Below, piece by piece: positions 26,613 through 36,943 of a DNA stretch of 64,000 nt. The notes beneath the pieces are model-generated. The model was not told where the DNA came from and searched no databases. It was given only the letters and a program-made list of their open reading frames with translations. Position numbers and translations under genes: made by a program. This stretch comes from Rhizophagus clarus (taxonomy: Eukaryota > Glomeromycota > Glomeromycetes > Glomerales > Glomeraceae): positions 620,001 through 684,000 of the forward strand of contig BLAL01000196.1 in the NCBI GenBank assembly GCA_015698045.1, written 5' to 3'. The first letter of the stretch is position 1; each line of letters begins with the position of its first letter.

Positions 26613-27546
26613 ACACACAAATAAGCATTTGTTGGCCGTTTTTTGTAAAAATGGAATAAATCTGTAAATCATTCCATTTTTGAAAGAACATTCCTGGCGT
26701 ATTTTGCATAGAAATTTCTATTTCATTCTATCATCAATCTAATCTAATTTTGTAGATGATCCACATGCTAAATTGCCATGAAATCAAAAATAATTTCCTT
26801 TTTGGTAAAAAACGGTCCATTTAATCTTTATGTATATGTACTTTATGTACTATGAACAGAACATTGAACATGTACAGTACATGAACATGTACATACAAAG
26901 GAAATTTTTTTTTATTTTTTTACTTGATTATTTTGAACACTTTCTTTAGGAAACTTTTGTCACTGACCTCGCCTGTGTCAGTAATATTATTAATTAAGTT
27001 GAGCCATCACAAATAAATTACATTTTTTAGCCTCGTATGTTGATCCTTTGCAAAAAAATAAATTTATTCAAAAACTAATTTTTCTGCACATGAAATGAAT
27101 TATTTTCAATATTTTGAAAATTATTTTAAACAATCATGCCCGCAGGGCTATCCTTAAAAGAAAAAGAAAAATTTGCAAGAATTGCAAATTTTTCTTAAAG
27201 TTTATTTTTAAAATTTATTATGTTTTTTTTTGCACTAAATTAAAAAAAAAAATTAAATAAATCTAGAGTTAATGGACCTACGAAACTTTAAATTGTTAAT
27301 AAACTCCCTTTAGAATGAATAAAAAAAGATTCAGAGCGTAAAATACCTCTGAATTCAAAATTATCAATAGGTTCCCATATGGAACCTATAAAACGTATAA
27401 AAAATCATTTTTTTTTAATAATAATTAAGATTCAGAGATAGGTCGGGTAATTGACTTAACCCGGTCTACGATATTCAAGTCAGGTCAACAAATTCATGAC
27501 CCGCTTAGGGCACCTGAATTTCATATATAAAACACCGGTTTCAGAG
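26613..27546. other. Intergenic region with small palindromes
   Basis: No gene seen. It has a run of overlapping ACATGTAC-type palindromes near 26860-26895, a perfect hairpin at 27164-27196 and a GATTCAGAG/CTCTGAATTC inverted pair near 27330-27356. Confidence 0.5.
27164..27196. repeat. Perfect 15-bp stem hairpin
   Basis: AAGAAAAATTTGCAA, a GAA loop, then the exact reverse complement TTGCAAATTTTTCTT. It may be the scar of a foldback element or simply an AT-rich palindrome; no flanking duplication was found. Confidence 0.6.
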
Positions 27547-29845
27547 TTTTTTTTCAAACTGAATAAAAAACCGATCGTTTTAAATATAAAAAATAACACA
27601 AAACGATTTCAAATAAAAAAAGATTTTTTGATCGTTTTTAATAAAAAAAAAAACAATTTCTTGATCGTTTTTAAATGACAAAAATAAAACGACTTTTGAT
27701 CGTTTTTAATAACATGAAAAAATGATTTCTTAATCGTTTTTAATAACAAAAAAAAAAAACGATTTCTTAATCATTTTTAATAACAAAAAAAACCGATTTC
27801 TTAATCGTTTTTAATAACAAAAAAAACGATTTCTTAATCATTTTTAATAACAAAAAAAAACGATTTCTTAATCATTTTTAGTAACAAAAAAAAATGATAT
27901 CTTAATCGTTTTTAATAAAAAAAATGATTTTTAATAACAAAAAAAATGATTTCTTAATCGTTTTTAATAAAAAAAAAATGATTTCTTAATCGTTTTTAAT
28001 AACAAAATAAAAATGATTCTTAATCTTTTTTAATAACCAAAATAAAAAACGATTTCTTAATCGTTTTTAATAACAAAATGAAAAACTATTTCTTAATCGT
28101 TTTTAAAATAACATTTTTAAATAACAAAATAAAAAACGATTTCTTAATCATTTTTAATAACCAAATAAAAAACAATTTCTTAATCGTTTTTGATAACAAA
28201 AAGAAAACGATTTCTTAATCGTTTTTAATAACAAAATAAATAACTATTTCTTAATCGTTTTTAATAACAAAATAAAAAACGATTCTTAATCGTTTTTAAT
28301 AACAAAATAAAAAACGATTTCTTAATCGTTTTTAATAACAAAATAAAAAACGATTTCTTAATCGTTTTTAATAACAAAATAAAAAACGATTTCTTAATCG
28401 TTTTTAATAACAAAATAAAAAACGATTTCTTAATCGTTTTTAATAACAAAATAAAAAACGATTTCTTAATCGTTTTTAATAACAAAATAAAAAACGATTT
28501 CTTAATCGTTTTTAATAACAAAATAAAAAACGATTTCTTAATCGTTTTTAATAACAAAATAAAAAACGATTTCTTAATCGTTTTTAATAACAAAATAAAA
28601 AACGATTTCTTAATCGTTTTTAATAACAAAATAAAAAACGATTTCTTAATCGTTTTTAATAACAAAATAAAAAATGATTTCTTAATCGTTTTTAATAACA
28701 AAATAAAAAATGATTTCTTAATCGTTTTTAATAACAAAATAAAAAATGATTTCTTAATCGTTTTTAATAACAAAATAAAAAACGATTTCTTAATCGTTTT
28801 TAATAACAAAATAAAAAACGATTTCTTAATCGTTTTTAATAACAAAATTCTTAATCATTTTTAATAACAAAATTCTTAATCGTTTTTAATAACAAAATTC
28901 TTAATCGTTTTTAATAACAAAATTCTTAATCGTTTTTAATAACAAAATAAAAAACGATTTCTTAATCGTTTTTATAACAAAATAAAAAACGATTTCTTAA
29001 TCGTTTTTAATAACAAAAAAAAAGTGATTTCTTAATCGTTTTTAATAACAAAATGAAAAATGATTTCTCAAACATTTTTAATAACAAAAAAAAAATGATT
29101 CTTAATCGTTTTTAATAACAAAATTTTTAATCGTTTTTAATAACAAAATAAAAAGCTATTTCTTAATCGTTTTTAATAACAAAATTTTTAATCGTTTTTA
29201 ATAACAAAATAAAAAGCTATTTCTTAATCGTTTTTAAAATACAATTTTTAAATAACAAAATAAAAAACGATTTCTTAATCGTTTTTAATAACAAAATAAA
29301 AAATGATTTTTTAATCGTTTTTAAAATAACATTTTTAAATAACAAAATAAAAAACAATTTCTTAATCATTTTAAAATAACATTTTTAAATAACAAAATAA
29401 AAAATGATTTCTTAATCATTTTTAATAACATAATAAAAAACGATTTCTTAATCGTTTTTAATAACAAAATAAAAAATGATTTTTTAATCGTTTTTAAAAT
29501 AACATTTTTAAATAACAAAATAAAAAACAATTTCTTAATCATTTTTAAAATAACATTTTTAAATAACAAAATAAAAAATGATTTCTTAATCATTTTTAAT
29601 AACAAAATAAAAAACGATTTCTTAATCGTTTTTAATAACAAAATATAAAATGATTTCTTAATTATTTTTAATAACAAATAAAAAATGATTTCTTAATCGT
29701 TTTTAAATAACAAAATAAAAAACAATTTTTTAATCATTTTTAATAACAAAAAAATGAATTCCTAATCATTTTTAAGTAACAATAACGATTTCTTGATTTT
29801 AAATAACAAAAAAAAATGATTTCTTAATCATTTTAAATAACTAAG
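27547..29845. repeat. Minisatellite of 36-bp hairpin-forming units
   Basis: About 2.3 kb of tandem repeats. The core (28261-28845) has about 16 nearly identical 36-base units. Each contains AAAAACGATT, TCTT, AATCGTTTTT: a 10-bp inverted repeat with a 4-base loop. The flanks are progressively diverged, with deletions, TTTTTAAAATAACA variants and truncated 21-base units near 28850-28935. Because 36 is a multiple of three, long minus-strand frames with a 12-residue repeat arise; these are not considered genes. Confidence 0.92.
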
Positions 29846-30730
29846 GTATTAAATTTGGGTACAAGTTAGTGAGCTTTAAATACTAAATAGGGCTCCGATA
29901 AGTTTCGGCCACTTCCTTTTACAACTTGTAACATTCTTCATCTAATAGTATTTATATAAAGCGGGTCTTTGACCTGAAAGAAAATATTGTACGGTACTTC
30001 GGGGTGATTTTTATGACAACCTAGGAATTCATTGCTGATCGGCCATAGTCCTAAGACTGCCCTAAGTGTTCATTTTTATTTAAATGACTAGCATCCACTG
30101 GCTCTTTTTGGTGGAATTTAATATTTAGTATTAGATTTTTATGTTTATTTTTAAACTAGATTTCTTTATCTACGTATTAATAATATTTTGTTAGTTTATA
30201 AATAAATAAATAGTTGAATAGGTTAGAACGGGTTGAATAAAATTCGCAGTAACACTTCGCTTTTCGCAACATTTTTTAACTATACTAATGAAAAAACGTT
30301 GCAAAACGTTTTTATTTATGGATTCAGCGGGAAAAATATTTTCGCAGCATTTTTAATGCCTATTAATAAAAACGGTGCGAGATGTTTTTTATTTATGAAT
30401 TAAATGAAAATAACAACATTTTTTACCTTATAATAAAAAAAATGTTGTAAAAATCGTTTTTATTTATCTAATAATTTATCGAATTTCATTGTAAAAATAT
30501 TAAAATCCGTTTTCTATGTGTAATAAAAATAGTTTGCAACTTTTTTTTTGCGAACCTGCTGTAAACCATGATAATAATTAGCAATGAAAATTTGCCAAGG
30601 ACTCAGACCAAGGTTTAACATCACAATTGATTAACTGTTAATATAGTATTTAAACTAAACTCACTAACTGTACTAAAAGAACCCTAGTTTACTTATTTAA
30701 AATTAATACGCACGTATTTATATACAGTAT
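29846..30730. other. Intergenic region after the minisatellite
   Basis: No gene seen. It contains the degenerate three-unit repeat listed at 30265-30490. Confidence 0.5.
30265..30490. repeat. Degenerate ~75-bp tandem repeat, three units
   Basis: Three diverged units begin near 30265, 30343 and 30414. Each has a GCAACATTTTT-like start, an ATTAATAAAAA-like middle, a second GTTGCAAAA-like motif and TTTTTATTTATG. Similarity is visible but patchy. Confidence 0.45.
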
Positions 30731-31650
30731 ATATAGGGAGTTAACATCCTTCATTCCGATGAATATTTAGTATTATTGATTGAACTTGTTTCACTATAAC
30801 TATAATTACGGTGAACTATTTAGAACTATAATGTCATAAATATTATATTTTAAAACATATTGTATGATATGATAAAAAGTTAATATATCAACTTTATAAG
30901 ACATAGTACTTATTATTTTTTAATTTTAAAATATTAACATTTATCAGGTTAGATGACTACTGATTTGAATTTCCAGATTGTTTTCAGGAGTATATTTGTT
31001 ATTTAAGATACTTATTTTTATTAATAATTTCATTATAAATTTTTAAAAAAAATAATAGCAAACATCCGAGATTATAAAATCTATTTTTTAATTAGCCACT
31101 GACCCAAACGCTTAATTCGAGGTTATTACGCGAAGTTTATAATAATTTATTACATCATTTTAAAAACAGCCAATTAATACATCCGCTTGTATTCAAGCAA
31201 TCGCTTTTTTAGTTTACATTTAATACTGATTTGACCAATTGATGACTGACAGAAAGACTTGACTAACACACTAAAAATTTTTCAGAAAACATAGTTCTCA
31301 TATCCGTCGGTTAAATTTTCATAATTTATAATATTTTTTTTTTTTTTTTTTTTATATGTTTAAAATTATTTTATTTTATCAATTTTATTGTCTATATGAA
31401 CAATACGTTTAAAATAGAAATTTATAATATTCATGTTTATGGATTATTCGTAAAGATCTATTTTTATTGCATATATTTGAAGTTTCGAATATTGCATCGT
31501 GAAAATAAAATCTTATTAAAAATAATAAAAAAATATATATATATATATAATATAAGCTAGCATCTAATAATAAACAATATATTATTCATTAGACACAAAT
31601 GAAATTATTGCAGTACTAATTTCACCACATGATACGAGCTATTATAAAAG
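30731..31650 (+). pseudogene. Kinase 3'-end debris (terminal exon plus downstream relic)
   Basis: At 30731-30785 the sequence matches the kinase terminal exon with its acceptor (ATATAGGG...GTTAACATCCTTCATTC). The following DNA is alignable with the 3' flank of copy 1. From about 31430, kinase-like patches appear: AATATTCATGTTTATGG...GTAAAGATCTA (NIHxH...KDL region) and CATTAGACACAAATGAAATT...CACCACATGAT (SLGVxxNEII...PHD region). This is what remains of another copy of the ~7.8-kb array unit. A short segment at about 31130-31210 is inverted relative to copy 1. Confidence 0.55.
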
Positions 31651-32049
31651 TCGACTTTTGTTCCACATTATAAGAAATGATCTATCACAGATAGGTATTT
31701 TCCGAAGTAGTCTTAATTTTGAATCGTCTTTCGCAACAAATTCTGCGGATGTAAATTTCTAAAGTATCTGCACGGTCTTTTAAAGTATTTTGAGCTTCTT
31801 TTGATTTTTTATTTTATTCATAAGATCTAACGGGAGAATATTTATAATTAGAATATTTCTTTGTATTTTTTACCGTATACCGTATTTAAGAGCGAATAAC
31901 ATTTAATATTTACCATTATTTCCGTAAGAATTAACATTTAATTCTTCAATATTTCGCTTAATTCCAAGCACATTAGGTCTACTAATACAATTCAAGATTT
32001 CAAATTGTAAATTTTAAATTTGTAAAAATGAGCTCAATTGAGATTTATT
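31651..32049. other. Short intergenic region
   Basis: AT-rich sequence between the kinase debris and the stop codon of the minus-strand kinase. Nothing recognised. Confidence 0.5.
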
Positions 32050-34380
32050 TCATAAATTATTTAACTTCAAATACCTTTCAATATCTATGTCTAAATCCAG
32101 TTCTTTTGAAGTATAATCTAAATATCTGTTGCTATCCAAAAACAAATTTTTTGTTTTCGAATATGAACTCGCAGATGAACATTTAGAAATGAAAAAGCTT
32201 AATGATCTACTTGTATAAATAGCTTTTGGATGAGATTTTTTAGGACCAAGCTTTCCTGATTCTATTAATTTTTTCCGCTTTATTTCAGCTTGTTCAAATA
32301 GAGTATTCCACATTTTAGCTTGTTTAAATTGTTTCTCATAATACCTATGAAAGGACCATCCATCAAAAATTTTATAAATTTCAAATATAGTAGGTCTTTT
32401 TTTAGGGTCAGAATTCCAACAACTTCTCATTAAATTGGCATAACATTCTGGTGTATCTTCTGTAATCTCAGGACGTTCTCCATCAAGAATTTTAAAAATC
32501 AGATTAATATCATGTTCAACATCAGCAAAAGGTTTACAACCTGTTGTAAGTTCCCACATGATCATACCCATACTGTATATGTCAGATTCCTTTAAAAAAT
32601 TAGCACCTCTGAATATTTCTGGTGCAATATAAGGTATCACTCCATATATTTCATTATTTGATGAAGTGTTATTTACAGGTTGTGATAATCCTAGATCTCC
32701 AATTCGCCATCGATAATTTTCTTGAATTGATGAATCAATTAATATGTTTCCACTATGAAAATCTCGATGTATAAAATTTGACTCATGAATAATTTTAAGT
32801 CTAAAAAAAAAAAATAAATTAAAATTTTATAAATAAATACAATACTAATATACCGGCTAATATAATTACCCTCCTGAAATTTGCCGTAAAATACTTATTT
32901 TATTCCACCACGTAATTTTTATAAAGTTCTTTTGTAAGAAATTATGTAAATCACCACCTGACGCATATTCCATAACTATTATATAATCATCGGATTCAGG
33001 ATCTTTTGTAAAACCATAAGTTTTATTAATATAATGATTCATACTATCATAACTATCATAACAATGGTGATTCGATTTTAACTATAAATTTCAATATTAA
33101 AAAGGATTAAATATTTTTGTGACATTAAATAAACAATTGACATTAAATAAACAATACAAACAAAAAGTATTGACCTCATTTAAAAAATGTTTACTAATTT
33201 CTTGAGAATTTTTAAATCTTTTTAAAATGATAGTTTCATTGCTGCTTCTTTCCGTCATTTCCCTTCGATAATATTTAAATTCACCACCTATCATTGGACC
33301 ATCTAACCAAGTTGCTCGATATATGATACTAAATCCTCCTCTTGCTACTTCTTTCACGTTTGTAAATTGAGAATATGGTATCCATTCCATCAATATATTA
33401 TACCACCGTTTGAAAAAATTATGACCATAAATACAAGTAGTTAAACTATATGGAATGAAATTTCCGGTAATGCCAAAGTTTTTTAGCTTTTTAATAGCTG
33501 TTTTTAAATAATCAAGTCTTAAATTAATAAGAAAGTCATCTAAAACACTATTCCCACTGTTAATACTTGCAATATCAGAAATAGTAATTATAACTGATGA
33601 TACTCTTTTACACTTTTTACATTGCGAATGATTTGTAAATCCAAAAATAATGTTTGTTGTTAAACAATATCTACACCCAGTATAAAATATATAACAATTT
33701 TTACAATACTTTTGACAGTCTGATGTAAATTTTAATTTTAATTTACAAGAATCACACTCGGAATCAGTATGCCACCATGGTAAATAAATAATATGAATTG
33801 GTTTTTTAGTCAAGGTTGATTCTATACATTCGGTAGAAATTAAATAACAATCAGAACACAATTTGAAATACTTCATTTCATAGTCTGTTCTTTGACAAAA
33901 TGATTTTCCACATAGTTTGCAATATTTTTCACTTTCAATCATATTTTTGTATAAATTATAATAGAAACCAGAAGGAACATTATAACTGTTATAACAATAA
34001 TTTACGGGTATTTGTTTAAAACATAATATTTCCAAGCAATTCCTACAGCATTCTTGAATATTTTGTGGTACTTTTTCTCTACTTATTTCATGTTCATTAC
34101 ACTCCAAGTTCTTTGTGAGGATATATACATCCAAATATCTTTCATTATCAGTTATTTTACTAATATAACTCGATAAACATTTTTTGCAATATTTTTGATA
34201 ACCAGAAGTATAGTTGAAATTGTTTATATATTTAAGAGGCGTCTTAGTGTATTTATCTCCACAATGAATACAATATTCATCATCATAATTAAAAGAAACA
34301 AACAAGATTGGTATGGGACTAGATTTTAATTTTGGTGTTGGGTCAAAAAACTTATCATCATTTGTATTTACAAGTGCCAT
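32050..34380 (-). CDS. Protein kinase with Cys-rich N-terminus
   Basis: Predicted 722-residue kinase. Exons on the minus strand are 34380-33175, 33081-32870 and 32800-32050, with GT-AG introns and matching phases. Joining the exons gives LNELKSNHHCYDSYDSMNHY at the first junction and QISGGLKIIHESNFIHRDF at the second. The first 400 residues hold at least four CxxC-pair clusters (CIHCG, CKLCG, CDSCK, CRYC/CKKC), spaced differently from the array kinases, then EWIPYSQFTNVKEVARGGF. The catalytic residues are Lys387, HRD with Asp486, DLG (508-510, in place of DFG) and APE. The tail HPKAIYTSRSLSF is the family signature. An in-frame ATG at 34542 would add 54 residues; I prefer MALVNTN at 34380 because the extra sequence looks like translated 5' UTR. 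Substrate unknown. Confidence 0.83.
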
Positions 34381-35275
34381 TTTAACGAGTATTGAAAATT
34401 TAATATACCAGATACTATATTTATAGATATCAAGACTGAAAAGATAGAACATTCCGTTTGTGATATGGTCGATATGCATCCTTTGTTCTATCTCCATTTC
34501 CAGAATTAGTGCGATAAATTTGGTTAATCGACAATTGGTCATATGACGGATTATCTTTAAATACGACTTAGCTGATTGTTAAAATTTAGCTTTTGAAAAC
34601 AAGAAAAAATGCGTTGCCGTGTTACAATAGATTATTAACTAAAAATGACGATATGTGTTGTGGTACAAATATTAGTGTCACTATACCGAACAAAATTTAT
34701 AATGTATGTTCTGGTCTAATTAAAGAACGAATAGAATTTTATGTAGAATGAACTGGGGAATAAAAAAGTTCATTATAAGCCAAATTTACGGGATTCACTA
34801 TAATGAGCTTTAACTGTGTACTGCAATTATTGTAAAACTTCATTTTACGCGAAGCATTACAATTTTTTTTTCTTTATAGAAACGGATAATCACGATTAAA
34901 ACAGTAAATTCGAGAAAGACCAATCTTTATTAATATTTATATCGATTAAGTTATACAGTATATCTGATGTAATAAATAAAAAGCTCTAATGTTTCTATTA
35001 ATGTTTTCGGGAAAAAATCCATAAAATACATATAAAACCAAATATTTTATGATTCGAGAGGTAGGAATGTAAAATCGTTTACAGTTCCTTCTCTCTAGTC
35101 TTTATTTGCCGCAACATATTATATTATAACGCCCTTTAATTGGTAAAATCAGAAATAGTCATAGCATGATACACTATCATAATTCTTTGTTTTTTATTTG
35201 ATCAATATAAATAAAAATTTAAAATAAGCTCAATAGTAGTCTATAAGTCATTTGCAATCCAATAAAGTCTAAGTT

Positions 35276-35283
35276 GTGTAAGG
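35276..35283. repeat. Left 8-bp target-site duplication of the MITE
   Basis: GTGTAAGG, repeated exactly at 35432-35439. Confidence 0.75.
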
Positions 35284-35431
35284 TAGGGGTGCAGACATTT
35301 GCTTTTTTTAGATACGTCACTTAAAAAGTTGTAACCTGTGACGTAACTTAAAATTATATGAATTATTAATAAATTCCTATATGAGACGTTACTGACGTAG
35401 AAAAGTCACGTCAGTAATGTCTGCACCCCTA
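35284..35431. mobile_element. hAT-type MITE, 148 bp
   Basis: Perfect 16-bp terminal inverted repeats: TAGGGGTGCAGACATT at 35284-35299 and its reverse complement at 35416-35431. An exact 8-bp direct repeat, GTGTAAGG, lies on each side. An 8-bp duplication and a TAGGGGTG-like terminus are typical of the hAT superfamily. The interior has further inverted ACGTCA/TGACGT pairs and no coding capacity, so mobilisation would need a transposase encoded elsewhere. Confidence 0.85.
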
Positions 35432-35439
35432 GTGTAAGG
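35432..35439. repeat. Right 8-bp target-site duplication of the MITE
   Basis: GTGTAAGG, identical to 35276-35283. Confidence 0.75.
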
Positions 35440-36019
35440 TTTTGATTTCAATCAAAATATCAAGTATCAACTATAAACCGTTTTGACTATTAAGTTGCCA
35501 TTTATTTAGTACCTCGATTTTTTTTTCTATTATGAATGCCTGTCCTTGGACATGGCTTATGCCTGTTTCAAACACTACGTAGAAGTGACAATCTTCGTTC
35601 AAGTTATTATTGATGTCCATATGAGAAAATATCATTTGGGTCGGAATGTTTTCTATTGATCATATAAAACAATAAACAAATATGAATTCCTTTCCGTGAA
35701 ATTAAAGAATAAATTAATAAAAACAGGTTATAATTAGTCAATATTTATGAAAGCTGCATGATTTAGTTGTTTACATTTCGATTCTCGAATGATTAATACG
35801 CAAATCAAAACAAACAAATAAAAACAAACCAGAACCTCGGAACAATTTTATCAATCGGTCGAGCTTAAATTACTCTTAAACTATCCATAATCATAGTTTA
35901 CTGCGAGATATTTTTTCATTTATAAGTGAAAATTTCCTTATGATTGTTAGGAGATAATAACACAAATAATGTTGTAATAGGACTATAGAAGCTACCAATT
36001 CTGAAAACTTAAAATTATA

Positions 36020-36125
36020 AAGTCTATTCCCGTGTTCAAATAGTTTGTTATGAGAAATACTATAAAACATATACTCCGTAATATATTGTCGCATACGAAT
36101 CGAAACATTCAGATAATTCAACAGC
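36020..36125 (-). pseudogene. Probable LINE 3'-end relic
   Basis: A short frame reads IRMRQYITEYMF...LFEHGNRL, resembling IQMRQYIFEQTF...LKEFERSL at the C-terminus of the LINE ORF2 in this window. A 15-base exact match (ATGCGACAATATATT) supports it. No other part of the element is visible. Confidence 0.4.
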
Positions 36126-36943
36126 AAGTATCTTAGTATCTTAAACTCTTGTGTTGTTAACTATTTTGTAATTAATTATCATAGGAATCCCTAGTATCAA
36201 GTTAATTGTTTTATTTTTTCTAATGAATCCAATGAATTTTAAATCTTCAACAATAAACGAATTTCCCATACCATAAACTAATAATTAATCGGCTCTTGGA
36301 ATTCTCTGAATGACAAATCTTAGCATTCATTGACTTTTTAGTGTATTACCCTTCGATTTTCTATTTATATAATAGTAGTAGTTCCCAATTCAAAATCACG
36401 AATTGTACGATGTACCATATTATGGATTCAAGAAATAAAAAGATCTGAAATATTCAAAATCTACGAAAAAAGGAGTATGTGCACAAAAAACATTACTATT
36501 ATTCTTACCTGTGGATGAATCTCACATTTTTTTTTTAAATGTTAGTTTTCCTTGTGTAATACGAAATAAATCACGTTATTCATTCACTAATCATTCTTTT
36601 ATACGTTTTACGACTCCATTTCTAGAAGTATTTGTGGCGTAATTGTTCGGCCCATGAACCATTCATAATGATCGTAATTTACCTTCCCTAATAACTAGAA
36701 TTCTTTTTCTTTTATTTCACAAATTTGTATTGAGTCACGTGTAGTTACATAATTATTAAACTGATAAATCTATCTACCATTTTTACAGTAATGAAATAGG
36801 ATTCAAATCAAAGAACTTATTTTTTAAAACAAAAATTATTCGAAATCTTCAAAATTAAATTATCATAATCCATCACAAAAATACATAAACAGCAACAATA
36901 ATAGATCACCATTAAAAAAAAAAATAATCATAATTTCTTTTCA

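Larger units (their letters stand above)
34381..36943. other. Intergenic region with a MITE and a LINE relic
   Basis: Apart from the hAT-type MITE (35284-35431) and a short LINE relic (about 36020-36125), nothing supportable was seen. Confidence 0.5.

Noticed and set aside
28261..28845. 194-codon minus-strand frame with a 12-residue repeat
   Set aside because: It is produced by the 36-base minisatellite, whose length is a multiple of three. There are no start context, introns or non-repetitive residues.
27547..29845. CRISPR-like array
   Set aside because: There are no unique spacers between repeats and the sequence is eukaryotic; it is a minisatellite.
34381..34542. N-terminal extension of the minus-strand kinase
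   Set aside because: The extra 54 residues look like translated 5' UTR. MALVNTN at 34380 is the more natural start, though transcripts could overturn this.
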